Both the position numbers and the translations under genes were made by a program. From Isoetes taiwanensis (Eukaryota; Streptophyta; Lycopodiopsida; Isoetales; Isoetaceae), in assembly GCA_021234155.1 (NCBI GenBank), contig JAJEKV010000107.1, forward strand, positions 3,237,510 to 3,301,509: a stretch of 64,000 bases of DNA. Reading direction: 5' to 3'. Numbering within the stretch: the first letter of the stretch is position 1; every line of letters begins with the position of its first letter. Below, in pieces: positions 12,693 to 23,070 of this stretch. The notes under the pieces are model-generated. The model worked only from the letters and a program-made list of their open reading frames with translations, was not told the DNA's origin and did no database searches.

Positions 12693-12932
12693 GGGTAAGT
12701 ATTATATTACATGATAAACATAGTAATACAAAAGGGCAGGGTAGACCCTGCTATATAGGCCATGACTTAGTCAAAAACTGGCCCGACTCTCCAAAGGAGG
12801 AATACTTCAGAATTTAAAACACTGTTTTAAGATTGGAAGCATAAAGTAATTGCAAATATAACTATAATAAAAGCATTAAGTCCAACAAGTCGATCAGAAG
12901 TTCATCTGCCTCCTCAATCATCCACCACACCA

Positions 12933-13271
12933 TCAAGAGTGATGATGGCAAAGGCTTGATCTGTTACTTGGAAAGGAGATAATCCAGCCCACGGCTCCAT
13001 AAGCGGAAGAGTCCAAAATGTGCAGTATCCACGAATCTCTGCATGATTCACAGATACCAAGCTTCTGCTCGAAATAATTCTTGAGTTCATGCTTAAACTG
13101 CCATATATCTTCATCATCTAACACCCGCTTCAGAGTCTTCACCATAATAACTTCCATTTTTACCCACAGCAGAGCTTCAAGGACTTCCTGATGTGATAAA
13201 GGTTTCGTTCCTTCCGGGACCTCCCCGTAATGCCCGCCATGGTGCTTCCCACCGTGTACTTTGTCATCCAC
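12933..13271 (-). CDS. Short frame in the 3' region of LINE-1, unknown function
   Basis: A 112-codon open frame lies between the end of ORF2 and the poly(A) tail. It begins MDDKVHGGKHHGGHYG and carries a helical, charged middle (IWQFKHELKNYFEQKLG). It has no RNase H signature, although many plant L1 ORF2 proteins end in RNase H. LINE-2 and LINE-4 carry an unexplained segment at the equivalent place. It may be the frameshifted C-terminus of ORF2 rather than a separate gene. Confidence 0.35.
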   Translation of the reverse strand: MDDKVHGGKHHGGHYGEVPEGTKPLSHQEVLEALLWVKMEVIMVKTLKRVLDDEDIWQFKHELKNYFEQKLGICESCRDSWILHILDSSAYGAVGWIISFPSNRSSLCHHHS

Positions 13272-13283
13272 ATCGAGAGTTTG

Positions 13284-16200
13284 TTAAAATACAATGTAAA
13301 GAAAGAGTAAAAACCCCGATAGGAGCCTTAACATCCCACTTCTGCCATAATTAGAGCCCCTAAGCACCAGGTGCCATGGCTGCATCAGCCCGCTCAGAAG
13401 AGTAGTTTTGATGGTATTTATATCTGGAGCAGAGTGATTGATGGCCACTCCATTCCTATGCTTCCAAATTGCCCACAGACACAAAGTTCTTACTGTACTC
13501 ATGAAGGAAGAGCCAGAGGAGAGAAAGGCAAACAGATCTGATTCACTAGCTGGAGTAAATCCAATAAATGCATGACTCCACTGCCAAAAAGGGTAAGCCA
13601 TGGGCGGATGAAGATATGGGTTGAGGTTTCAGCTTTTGGCCACGTTCTAAAGGACACCTATCCCGAAACTTGATTATTAAATTTAGCTTCGGTATGCATT
13701 AGTTTTCGGACTTTTGTTCAAAAGAAGCTATCTGAACAAGATAGTTTTCTTGGCACTCTGTATCTTCCAACCTTTTCGAATGACACAAATAGCATCAATT
13801 TCCGGGCAACCCCATTGTCTGGAGACCTTTGTCTCTTGAGAGTTCAGTAGAAGTGAATAAATCTTGGCTACATTATAGCCTTTATCATCCAGAGTCCAAT
13901 TGTGTTCTTTTTCCACATTCCCTGCTCTCTTAGGGTGTTGGGTCAAGGTATTATAAATATTTCTGTTACAAGCAGAGCCCCTTACCAGACTAGAGACTTC
14001 CTGCCAAGTTTTCCATATTGGCACTGCCAATTGTGTCTAACCCTTTGAGTCTCCACTCCTTATACTTCCTAGGATGTTTCAATGCTAAGCACCCATCATT
14101 CTCGTGTGAGTCCTTGATGCCGAAAAATTGAACTCATCTGATACTTTATTGATTGGCTGAGCTTTGAAGCAAACAGAAACTCTGTTCCAAGCTTGTATAA
14201 TCCTTCTCATGATCTGGGATGTACCTGGACCTGGATCAAGCTGATAGAAAACAGAATCCGGAATATGATGGGGAGTGGAAGGGCTACCAACCAAAGTAGT
14301 TTTACTCAGCCAGAAATTTGTCAGAAGAAGGGCTGGGGATTTTGAATGAGAAGTTATTGTTCTCCAAACCAGTTTTGCAGCAAGGGCCTGTGCTTGAAGA
14401 AAAAGATCTTTACATCCTAGTCCACCTTTTTTTTTTGGCAAGGTTAAGTGCTGCCATCCAACCATATGTGATCCTTGCCAAATGAACTCCCTCATGATAG
14501 TTTCCAGCTCTTGGTAAGACTTCTTGTCTGCTATTATAGCTGATGAGAAGAAGACATGTGAACTAGCTATAACACTATTTATTATTTCCACTCTCCCAGC
14601 CAAAGATAAAGTTTTGGGATACACCTGCAATTTCTTCTTTATTTTAGCCACAATGGGCTCCCACAGACCATGAAGACTCATGTTTAATGCCAGGGGTAAA
14701 CCCAATAACTTGGTTGGCGTAATGATGTCCACACACTTTGATTCCTTGAATACAACTTTCTGAACTATCAGAGACAATTGCACATTTATCTTTGTTTAAC
14801 AGCACCCCTGACACTTTCCCAAACAAGTCCATGGCTGCAAGAAAATTTGGTATGCTGTCTCCTTGCTCCTTTAGGAATACAAACGTGTCATCTGCATACT
14901 GCATCACTGACAAGGATTCATTTGTCACGGGTAAATTGAGGCAAATAATTTCTCGCCATCTTGTCGCATCCTTAAAATAATCCTTGTGACCATCTCAGCT
15001 ACAATAAGGAAGAGGTAAGGGGCCAGAGGGCAGCCCTACCTAACCCCTCTTTTACACTCAAAAAAAGAGGAAGGGGAACCATTTATTAGTACTTGCCGAG
15101 CATCCCAGTAGCATTGAAACCTTGTTATCTTATCTATAACGCCTGAGAATCCAAGTTGGCTCATGGCCCTATTGAGAAAGTCCCAATGAATAGTGTCATA
15201 AGCTCTTCTAAAATCAAGTTTCAGAAGTACACACTTCTGATTGGAGAATCTATTCCAGTGAAGCCCTTCATAGGCCCCAATGAAGTTATCAAGAATACTT
15301 CTCCCAGGAAGAAAGCCAGATTGAACATTGCTTATTTTCTCCTGTAGGACTTTCTTGAGTCTATTGGCAAATATCTTGGCCACAATTTTGTATGTAACAT
15401 TTGTCAACGAGATGGGCCTCCAATCTGAGAAGGTAGCAGGCTTGTCCACCTTGGGAACTAAAGCAATTAACCCAAAGATTGACAAATGGATGTAGTTTCT
15501 CTCACACGCCATGCACCTTGTACGAACAGGGTAAGATCTTTGCCAACTAAGGCCCAGAATTGGTCATAAAATTCTGGAGGTAATCCATCAGGCCCAGGGC
15601 TTTTGCCATGAGCCATACTCTTGATGGTTTTCAGGATCTCCTCCTCCATTGGAGTTTCCAAAAGGTGGCTATCATTTATACTTTGATCTTTGGGGCCAAG
15701 GTAATCAAAGAATTCCAGCATTTTGTTATTATCTGTTTGTTTGGCTGCAAAAAGGTCCCTGTACTTGGTAAAGAAGAAATTCTGAATATCCTCCTGCTTG
15801 GATATCTCCTGTTGATTATCATTCTTTACAGACACAATCCCATTATTCATTAATCTGCTTTTGGCAGCTCTAATTAGAGTTGCAGTCATCCATGTGATTG
15901 ATGTACAAACTCCTGTTTTTGATTGCCAAACTCTTTGCTTCATACTCTTCAATCAATTTCACCTTCCTTTCAAGAGTTTCTTCCCTCTGCTGTAATTGCA
16001 AATTGTCTTTATCTATAAAGAGATTTTGTCGAACTACTTTCATCTCCATGTATATTTCATTCTTTTCCTGTCTTTTTTTCCTACTCCATTCTCTGCCCCA
16101 TTGCTTAATCCAATTCTTGATCTGTTTACATCTGTATATGAATTCCTTCATTGATCCACTTGCATTGATGGGTGCCAGGGAAGAATAAAACCTTGTGAAA

Positions 16201-16984
16201 TCATCACAGAAGGTTTTATTATTAAGGAGGCTAACATTGAATTTAAATGGAGTATCAGCCATCTTTTTTGGGGGAGAAGACCCGTTTCCAAAATCTGAGG
16301 ATAGTGGTCCGAGATGGAATTGCTGCAATCATTGATTCATAAAGAGGTTATCCCACCCATCCAAGGAAGATGAGTTGGTATAATACCTATCCAACAAGCA
16401 ATAGACTCTGTCTACACCTTTTCTTTTGTTACACCAAGAATAAGCATTTGAGGAGGATGGGGCATGGTAGATGAAACTATGGATTAGCTTATCCCATTGG
16501 TGCCTTTCCCCTTTTGACATGTTAATCTTCTTGCCTGCCTTCTGATCCCAAGAAGGAGTGTTGTTGAAGTCACCACTCAGAACCCAATTGTCAATGCTCT
16601 GTCCTTGTAACCAGTCAGTCATACTTTTCCATTGCTCTTCTCTTTCTTCAGGGGAGGTAGATGCATAAACATTTATGACACCAACCGCTCTTTTTCCACT
16701 TCCAAGAATGCAACCTGCCATCTCCCAGAGGGATGAGAAAAGGAACCAATTTTCTTCAAACCATTCCAGGCAATGCAGATACCCCCTTTGGTACCATCAG
16801 CAGGAGCCCAAATGGACTCACCATTAGGAAATATCCAATTCCCCAAATTGGAGGCTTCAAAGGCAGGAAGCCTGTGTTCTTGAAGCAGCACTATATCTGC
16901 CTTAATTTCTTTGAGAGCAATCAGAGCCCTTTTCCTTTTCAGGGGACCCTTGATACCTCTCATATTTCAGGAGACAATCTTCAT
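13284..16984 (-). pseudogene. LINE-1 ORF2: endonuclease-reverse transcriptase, broken
   Basis: ORF2 starts at the ATG at 16984-16982, inside the ATGA shared with the ORF1 stop. It begins MKIVS, then TGA replaces the usual Trp, then continues as NMRGIKGPLKRKRAL. Endonuclease landmarks: LLQE near 16880, GDFNNTPSWD near 16560 and SDHYPQ near 16290, each in a different frame. Reverse transcriptase: GKSPGPDGLPPEFY near 15590, FSDWRPISLTN near 15420, then YADD at 14887-14898. Thumb: GRVEIINSVI and FIWQGSHMVGWQHL. Zinc-binding region: a degraded RVT-type end with LCLWAIWKHRN near 13470. At least seven frame changes interrupt it. The normal role is nicking target DNA and target-primed reverse transcription; this copy cannot make the protein. 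Confidence 0.92.
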
Positions 16985-19017
16985 TTAGCAATGGTACTTC
17001 GAGTAACAACAGGCCCATTCACTCTTGTAGAATAGACCTTCTTTTGTCTCCTCTTGACCTGAGGGAGTGGGGTTACAAAGGATAGTTCATTAGAGAACTC
17101 TTTCTCTTCATCACTTCCACCTTCATCATCCCAAAATTTGCCTGATAAAGCAGAAGAGGGATCCCTCAGATCTTTAAGTTGGGCAGCTGGTGTCTTGAAA
17201 ATATCCCCCTCCCTGCCAGATGGAGCTTCATTCACTTCTGCTACCAGGGAGTCTACCCCTGTTATCGGAAATCCCTGCTGTTCAATCTCCTCCCTGCCAC
17301 GTGGGACTTCATTCCCCTCTGCTACAGAGGAGTCTGCCCCTGTTATCACAGATCCCTGCTGTTCATTGGATTTCTGGGCCAATAGAATGCTGTTGGAAGA
17401 CACACCATTTTCCCTTACTAATCCAGTCTCCGGGAGCCTCTGTTCATTCTTCTCTTCAATCATGGGTATCAGTCCTGATTCTCTAGGAAAGAGTTCCACA
17501 ACTGGCAAAGGAGAGTCTGTGTTCTGGGCTACAAGAGGGAAAAATTTAGGAGAGCTGGGTCCCCCCCCATCCCTGTCTCCCGATGAATCCGAGGAGGAAG
17601 AATAAATCTTTTCCTGTGGATTTGGCTCCCTTATGGTTAAGGTCATGGATCTAGGTACCTCGGAGGTATCATGGGGTCCACATCCATCAGAGACACTTTT
17701 CCCCTTAGGATCAGGGTTGTAGAGGACTTTGACTTTGGCTGAGTCTTCCAGAAATTGCACTTTTTTCTTCCATTCTGTCCTTGTTTTTCTCTCAAGAGTC
17801 CTCCCAAGATCCATCTTCATTTTTTCTTTTTCCTTCTCTTCTCTGAGTTTCTGTCTTCTTCTTTTTCTTTTCTCACTACCATTTTTATTCTGCCTTTGTC
17901 TTTCCTGCTTTCCCTTGTTTGGAGTGATCCAAACTCCTTCATCCTGTTTTCCAGTAACCTGTAGATTCCCTGAATCCTGTTTGTACGGGATTTCTTTAAT
18001 TCTACCCTCACCCTTGCAAACTTTCCCTCCATGCAGCCTAATACCACATGTTTGGCATGGTTGGGGAAGTCCCTGCCATGCAAGTTTCAAAGTCTTGGGA
18101 TTGCCAAAGTAATCCACAAACTTGATCTCTCCCGGAATTGGTTTAAGCAGATCTATCTGTGCCCAAACTCTGGGGGCTTTATCCTGTGAAACTTCCCAAC
18201 TAATCACATTTCCAGTATATTGGAAGAGAGTAATCAGAGATTGCTCATTCCAATACATAGGATTGAGACCATGTAGAGAGGTCCAAGCCGGATGGTATAG
18301 CTCAGAAAAGTTCTGGGGATCGAAAGAAGGGTACCACTTTTGGAAAAAGAATTGAGTGTTGGCTTTGGTGATGGTGCCCTGTTTAAGTAGGAAGCTCGGG
18401 GTCTGGCCATTCCCACATTCAACCATGAAGAATGGGAATTCTATCCAGTAAATACTATTAACTACTACCCCATGCTCCATTTTTTCAAGTTCCCCTTTTA
18501 TATACTGTAGCCGAACCCCCTCATGTCGGACACATCCAATGAGCCCGCGGGATTTAAGAAACTTAAGCTTACTTTCTACTGCAGCATTTCTGAGAGGCTT
18601 ACCAGTGAAAGCTGGAACTTTTTCAGTTAAGAGCTCCTTCCTGACGTCCTCCTGGATCTGGTTGGCATACTCCAGAATTTGATTGACGGCCTCCTTCTGT
18701 CGCTGCAAGGTACCAACTCCAGAGGAACGCCTCGTGTTCACCATATCTGATAAGGAGGTGAGGAAGTCTCCAAAGGCAACGAAGTCTTTCACCTTCTCTC
18801 CCTTCTCCACCGCAGCCAAATGAGCAGCAATTTCTTTGATTTGCCTAAATCCCTTTTCGCTCAGAGTACGGGCCAAATCCTGTAATTCTTCGAATTTGGC
18901 ATTATTCCCATTCACATCATTCCCTGACCCTTTAACTTCCTTTTCTTTTCCCCCAATCACGGCTCTGCCTTTTTCAATGGCTGTCCCATCCGACCATCTT
19001 TGTATTTCCCCAGACAT
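16981..19017 (-). CDS. LINE-1 ORF1: gag-like RNA-binding protein, intact
   Basis: A 678-codon uninterrupted frame from ATG (19017) to TGA (16981-16983). The N-terminal third has a heptad-like charged stretch (ENLQDLARTL-type pattern around residues 40-75). The middle holds a DUF4283-like fold signature, YWIEFPFFMVECGN near residue 200, followed by RVWAQIDLLKPIPG. A zinc-knuckle-like CQTCGIRLHGGKVC lies near residue 335. The region after it is a Lys/Arg/Glu-rich tract and the C-terminal third is Ser/Glu/Gly-rich. Plant L1 ORF1 proteins of this type coat the RNA in the retrotransposition particle. LINE-2 carries a related but broken copy (VYWLSYPYIMVECGN). The ORF stays open while ORF2 downstream is riddled with frameshifts. 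Confidence 0.9.
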   Translation of the reverse strand: MSGEIQRWSDGTAIEKGRAVIGGKEKEVKGSGNDVNGNNAKFEELQDLARTLSEKGFRQIKEIAAHLAAVEKGEKVKDFVAFGDFLTSLSDMVNTRRSSGVGTLQRQKEAVNQILEYANQIQEDVRKELLTEKVPAFTGKPLRNAAVESKLKFLKSRGLIGCVRHEGVRLQYIKGELEKMEHGVVVNSIYWIEFPFFMVECGNGQTPSFLLKQGTITKANTQFFFQKWYPSFDPQNFSELYHPAWTSLHGLNPMYWNEQSLITLFQYTGNVISWEVSQDKAPRVWAQIDLLKPIPGEIKFVDYFGNPKTLKLAWQGLPQPCQTCGIRLHGGKVCKGEGRIKEIPYKQDSGNLQVTGKQDEGVWITPNKGKQERQRQNKNGSEKRKRRRQKLREEKEKEKMKMDLGRTLERKTRTEWKKKVQFLEDSAKVKVLYNPDPKGKSVSDGCGPHDTSEVPRSMTLTIREPNPQEKIYSSSSDSSGDRDGGGPSSPKFFPLVAQNTDSPLPVVELFPRESGLIPMIEEKNEQRLPETGLVRENGVSSNSILLAQKSNEQQGSVITGADSSVAEGNEVPRGREEIEQQGFPITGVDSLVAEVNEAPSGREGDIFKTPAAQLKDLRDPSSALSGKFWDDEGGSDEEKEFSNELSFVTPLPQVKRRQKKVYSTRVNGPVVTRSTIAK

Positions 19018-19516
19018 CCCTTTACCATGTCTCCCCTACACTGATTTTTTTGACCCCCTTTTTTTATTATATTTTTTCGATTCTGCACTACCCTAACAAC
19101 GTGCCACTACTGTCAACCTACAATCTTCCAACCTTCACCTTCAATCAGAAACTTTCACTACAACCCTCTCACAACCCACGAGCAGTCGCGTGGAAGATAC
19201 CTCGCAGATCATGTTCTGTCACCCACAAACTCACCTAGCCAAGATTCGAGAAGTTCTACTTCCGATTGTGGGATCGTTGAGAAAATGGTCGTAAATAGTT
19301 CTTCTGGAAAGAATCTATGGTAAACCAGACTTTCCCACAATCTTGCACTCTCTCCCTCAAGCCACCCACAGGTGAGTCTCTCACCTTGGATCAAGATCGT
19401 GAAGAACCCCATGACTTAGGGTAAGAGCAGTAGAGTTCTCTCCGGCCCAGCTCCCTCGGCCTCAGCCTCGCCATCAGATCCCTCTTCAGTAATCTGTCTA
19501 GTTCAAATTTCAATCC
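19018..19516 (-). promoter_or_regulatory. LINE-1 5' UTR with presumed internal promoter
   Basis: About 500 bases between the element start and the ORF1 ATG. They are richer in GC than the host flanks near the start of the element and contain no frame of interest. L1-type elements carry an internal promoter in this position; no specific motif was identified here. Confidence 0.5.
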
Positions 19517-19532
19517 ATTCCTTATCTCTTTT
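19517..19532. repeat. Target-site duplication of LINE-1, 5' copy
   Basis: Exact copy of 12643-12658, directly outside the element's 5' end. Confidence 0.93.
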
Positions 19533-20180
19533 CAGAAGGCTTACCGAGGACAAAAGGATACAATTGGTGATCAATGATAAACTGAGAGACCCAATGTACA
19601 TTTTGGCCCTTGCACATTTACCATTTTCATGCTAATTGTGTATTGGTTGGCTGCAGGTACGAGTTCTCTCCTCCAATTGTATTTACTTTGTTGTTAGAGT
19701 TGGCTTTAGCTTGAAGGATGTGGAATATTCAAAAAAGAACATGGAGTAATGCTACTTGGAGTTCAGATTTATTTATTTATTGAAATATGGGCTACAATAA
19801 TGTTGGTCTGTATAATCAGAGTGATTTAGTTACACAATTATTTTGGATAACTGATACATGGTATGTTCCTTTGGGATAAGTCGTATCTAAAGTTGGATAG
19901 CTTAACAATTGTATAAGCTAATGCCATGTTTTGGATATAATTTTCAAATAATAGTACATAGAGTTCATGGTCTATGTAATCGCAAAGAAATCAAGTTCTT
20001 ATTTCTTATGACTTTGATGAATAAATAATGGTCTTCATGTTAAATTACTTAAGCTTCGGAAAAGAGGTACTATTCTAGACTGACTTGTTTACTTTAGATA
20101 TATAGGATGTTAATCTTTTGCAAGGGATTGACTTAAGCGGTGGGCGGATGTTGTTCTAGCGTTTGCTAGTTAAGGCCCCC
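19533..20180 (+). repeat. Unit B of the three-copy repeat
   Basis: Begins immediately outside LINE-1. Block 1 shares TTGGCCCTT, CCATTTTCATGCTAAT and TTGGTTGGCTGCAGGTAC with units A and C. Block 2 (about 20105-20180) shares AGGATGTTAATCT, CAAGGGATTGAC and GGCGGATGTT. The shared block order argues for common descent of the three units rather than chance matches. Confidence 0.55.
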
Positions 20181-20301
20181 CCCCTTTTTTTTAATAATAA
20201 TTCGGTAAATATTACTATGGAAAATAATAGGAAATATGACGACTAGGTCATGATGCGACCGCTGTCATAAGGTCTGCAGCACAATTGATGTTAATTTAAA
20301 C

Positions 20302-20451
20302 CATATATTCACACTGTACCCAGCCACTTGCTAGAGTAGATTTAGAGCACTTGCATGCATAATCTATGCAAAATCTCATATATTCACACTGTGTCCAGCC
20401 ACTTGCTATAGTAGATTTAGTGCACGTGCATGTATAATCTATGCAAAATCT
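20302..20451. repeat. Tandem duplication, 2 x 75 bp
   Basis: Units 20302-20376 and 20377-20451 both begin CATATATTCACACTGT and end ATCTATGCAAAATCT, with a handful of substitutions. Confidence 0.88.
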
Positions 20452-21855
20452 GGGTTTTTAGTAGACTTTTGTATCTACCATAAGTTGCCGCTAAATATAT
20501 GTAATATCCACTATAAGATTTTCTTTTGACCCAGCTGTCAAGCTTATGATAAAGAAAATTGCATACAGCTTCACTAAACCTCTCTGAATTTGCACCATGA
20601 GTGCCATTATAGACCTTCAACATAGACATTCACAGTTTATTCCACAACATGAGATTTTGCAAACCGATGCTCCATAATATGACATCTTGCCGACCTTGTA
20701 GGTGCATTTGTACTAGGCCTACAATTTTTATGCCAAAGAGAAATATTTACTTATAGATCATTTGTGGTAATGAGGTATTTTAAAAGGTGCGAAGAAAATG
20801 ATGCATGGCATTTGCCATTTCACTATAAAGTACATTACTTTGCATGCATTGGAGTATTGCTTATGCTCATTCTAAAGTGCATGGATGAATAGCCTAAAGC
20901 GGTTTGCTCAAAGAGCACAAAGGTGACGTTTTACTCCACATGGACACTCTTGATGTGCAAGTAACAAGAGGCAGCACTTAGGGTTTGCTGCCTTGTTGGC
21001 CAAAAGGAAAACCCTAGCGTTTAGTGTATATCATTGTTGGAGAAAGAGGTGGCGCTCCATTTGTTATTCATAGCTTTGATTTTCCTTCTGTCGATTTGCC
21101 ATAGAATTTATTGACCTCATTTATTCCGTCACTGGCATCTCCGATATGAGAGGTTTAGATTCTGAAATAGAGGATGCAAAAATGGCAGTGGCCAAAAGCA
21201 AAATGCTATTGATGGACACAACATGAATACAAGCAAGAAGGGCAATGCTGGTAGTTAAGCCAGGCCTGCACAATACAATACAAATGCTGTTAATGATCGC
21301 AGAGTCCCTGCGACACAACAAGAAGATCTTATCAACTCGATCAAGAAGACAATCAAGTATCTAGGTTTTTTATTTCCATTGAAAGAGGGTTATTACACAA
21401 TTAGCAGAATGTAAAATTTAAAACCTTGATAAGAAGGTATTGTTGCTCGTTATTCTCTTACAAGGCATATATTTCGAAAAAACTCTGCTATGTCTTTTCG
21501 TAACACCACATAGAAAGAGGGTAATATCATATTTTGCATATTTCAAAGCTAAAAGCCCTGGTTGAAACGTATGAAGGGAGACTTTTCCATCTTTCACATA
21601 ACGGATGTTTGGGAAAACCTTTGCAAACGTCTTCCTATACTTATGATAATAGGCCTGCTTAGGGAATGCTTATTCTTTTACTATTACACTATAGCTGAGT
21701 ATCATTGGCAGTTTATTAATCGACATATAGTTGGTGAAACTAACAGTGGTGATACATGTTAATGCATTGCGTTGCTCTTTACTCTTCAAAACTACTGTAC
21801 GTAAATGAAATTACATATATTGTTCCTTCCATTCTCTATGTTTTTCTTGTTTACT
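20452..21855. other. Intergenic stretch between repeat units B and C
   Basis: No gene recognised. Short frames at 20417-20629 (-), 21121-21321 (-) and 21562-21762 (+) have no family resemblance. Confidence 0.45.
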
Positions 21856-23070
21856 GGGCAAAGGGTTACAAAAGCTGAATGGTTATACACCGAGAGGCTC
21901 CATTATACCTTTTGGCCCTTCAATCATTGCCATTTTATATGCTAATGTTTTGACGATTGGCTGCAGGTACCGAACCTCTTCCACTTTTGTCATTTCTTTG
22001 CTCGTGTATGTAGGGTCTACTTGAAAGTGGAGGAAAAAAAACAAGATATGACATTTGTTGCTACATGGACTGAAGCTGAAGCTAAGTGCTATGTGCTGAA
22101 GTTGTGAACAAATTCAGTTTAACCACTTTGTCGATCAGGTTGTATTTATTACATGCCTTTAACAAAAGTCTAGTATATCTGTAGTTGTCATATGCATGAT
22201 AAAACTGGTCTGTCATGTACCAGCGACATTTTTGGGCTTGATTGTCTTCCATTGTTTCATGGAAGCAATCTTTAAACTTCTTCCTTGATGGTTTGATTAT
22301 TTGATCAACTTCAAGCACTCTTTTCTATGTGAACTTTAGTTTAAGCATGGCACTGGTTAAATTTATGCTCGATTCTGCTTTATTGAGCAAGTTCTAGACA
22401 TGGCTTTTGTGCTTAAATATTAGACTCCTTGCAGTTTCAATGTTTATATTTATTATAGCAAAGTTATGATTCTCTGTTTTTCTCATTTACTGCTATATGC
22501 TCATGATTGCTTAAAAGCTTTAAAGATATATGTGTACATTATACATTGGCTGTTAAAACATAATAATCTATTTTATAAGTCCTTGTCCTATTACCAATTG
22601 ATATTTGATGTCTGTGCATTGTTTCACATTGGCTACATATTTGTCGTTATTTGTGTACATAAAAATGGTCTCTAAATCAGTAGAGGTGCCAAAAGGACCA
22701 AAGATCAGTGTGTATTTTGCTTCTGAATAATATAGGTGGTTGGCAATTTGCTTGCAATGGCTTAAAGGTATCAACAGTATATCTTAACTTGGAGAACTTT
22801 GGCTCACAGGCGTTAGAAGACTATTTGCTAAGATAACTTGTAAAAGTAAACTTTGTTTGCATTTCCCTTTTCTTTTATTTAGACATGGTTCTTATTTGAA
22901 CATAGATTTTCATTGGCTACATTTGTTTTATGACAAAAGCATAAGTACCAAACTTGGATTTTTCTTCATCTGAATTAATAATACAGTTCTTGGGATTGAC
23001 CGAGGCTGATGTGCAACCTAGATATCTAGATTGGACTGGGTTATATTTTTTTCTTTTTCTTTTTCTGCAT
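21856..23070 (+). repeat. Unit C of the three-copy repeat
   Basis: Block 1 (21856-22035) shares CTTTTGGCCCTTC, GCCATTTTATATGCTAAT, ATTGGCTGCAGGTACCG and a downstream CTTGAAAG with unit B. Block 2 (22985-23035) shares TTGGGATTGACCGAGGC. Spacing between the blocks is longest here, about 1.05 kb. Confidence 0.5.

Larger units (their letters stand above)
12659..19516 (-). mobile_element. LINE-1: full-length L1-type non-LTR retrotransposon
   Basis: A 6.86-kb insertion bounded by a perfect 16-bp target-site duplication. On the - strand the order is: 5' UTR (19516-19018), ORF1 (19017-16981), ORF2 (from 16984 down to about 13284), a 3' segment with another short frame, and a poly(A) tail seen as about 30 T at 12659-12688. 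The element starts with GG, common for L1-type 5' ends. It inserted inside or at the edge of unit B of the A-B-C repeat. ORF1 is open; ORF2 has many frameshifts, so the copy cannot move by itself. Confidence 0.95.

Noticed and set aside
17138-17605. 155-codon + strand frame opposite LINE-1 ORF1
   Set aside because: Antisense shadow of the Ser/Glu-rich ORF1 C-terminus; no independent evidence.
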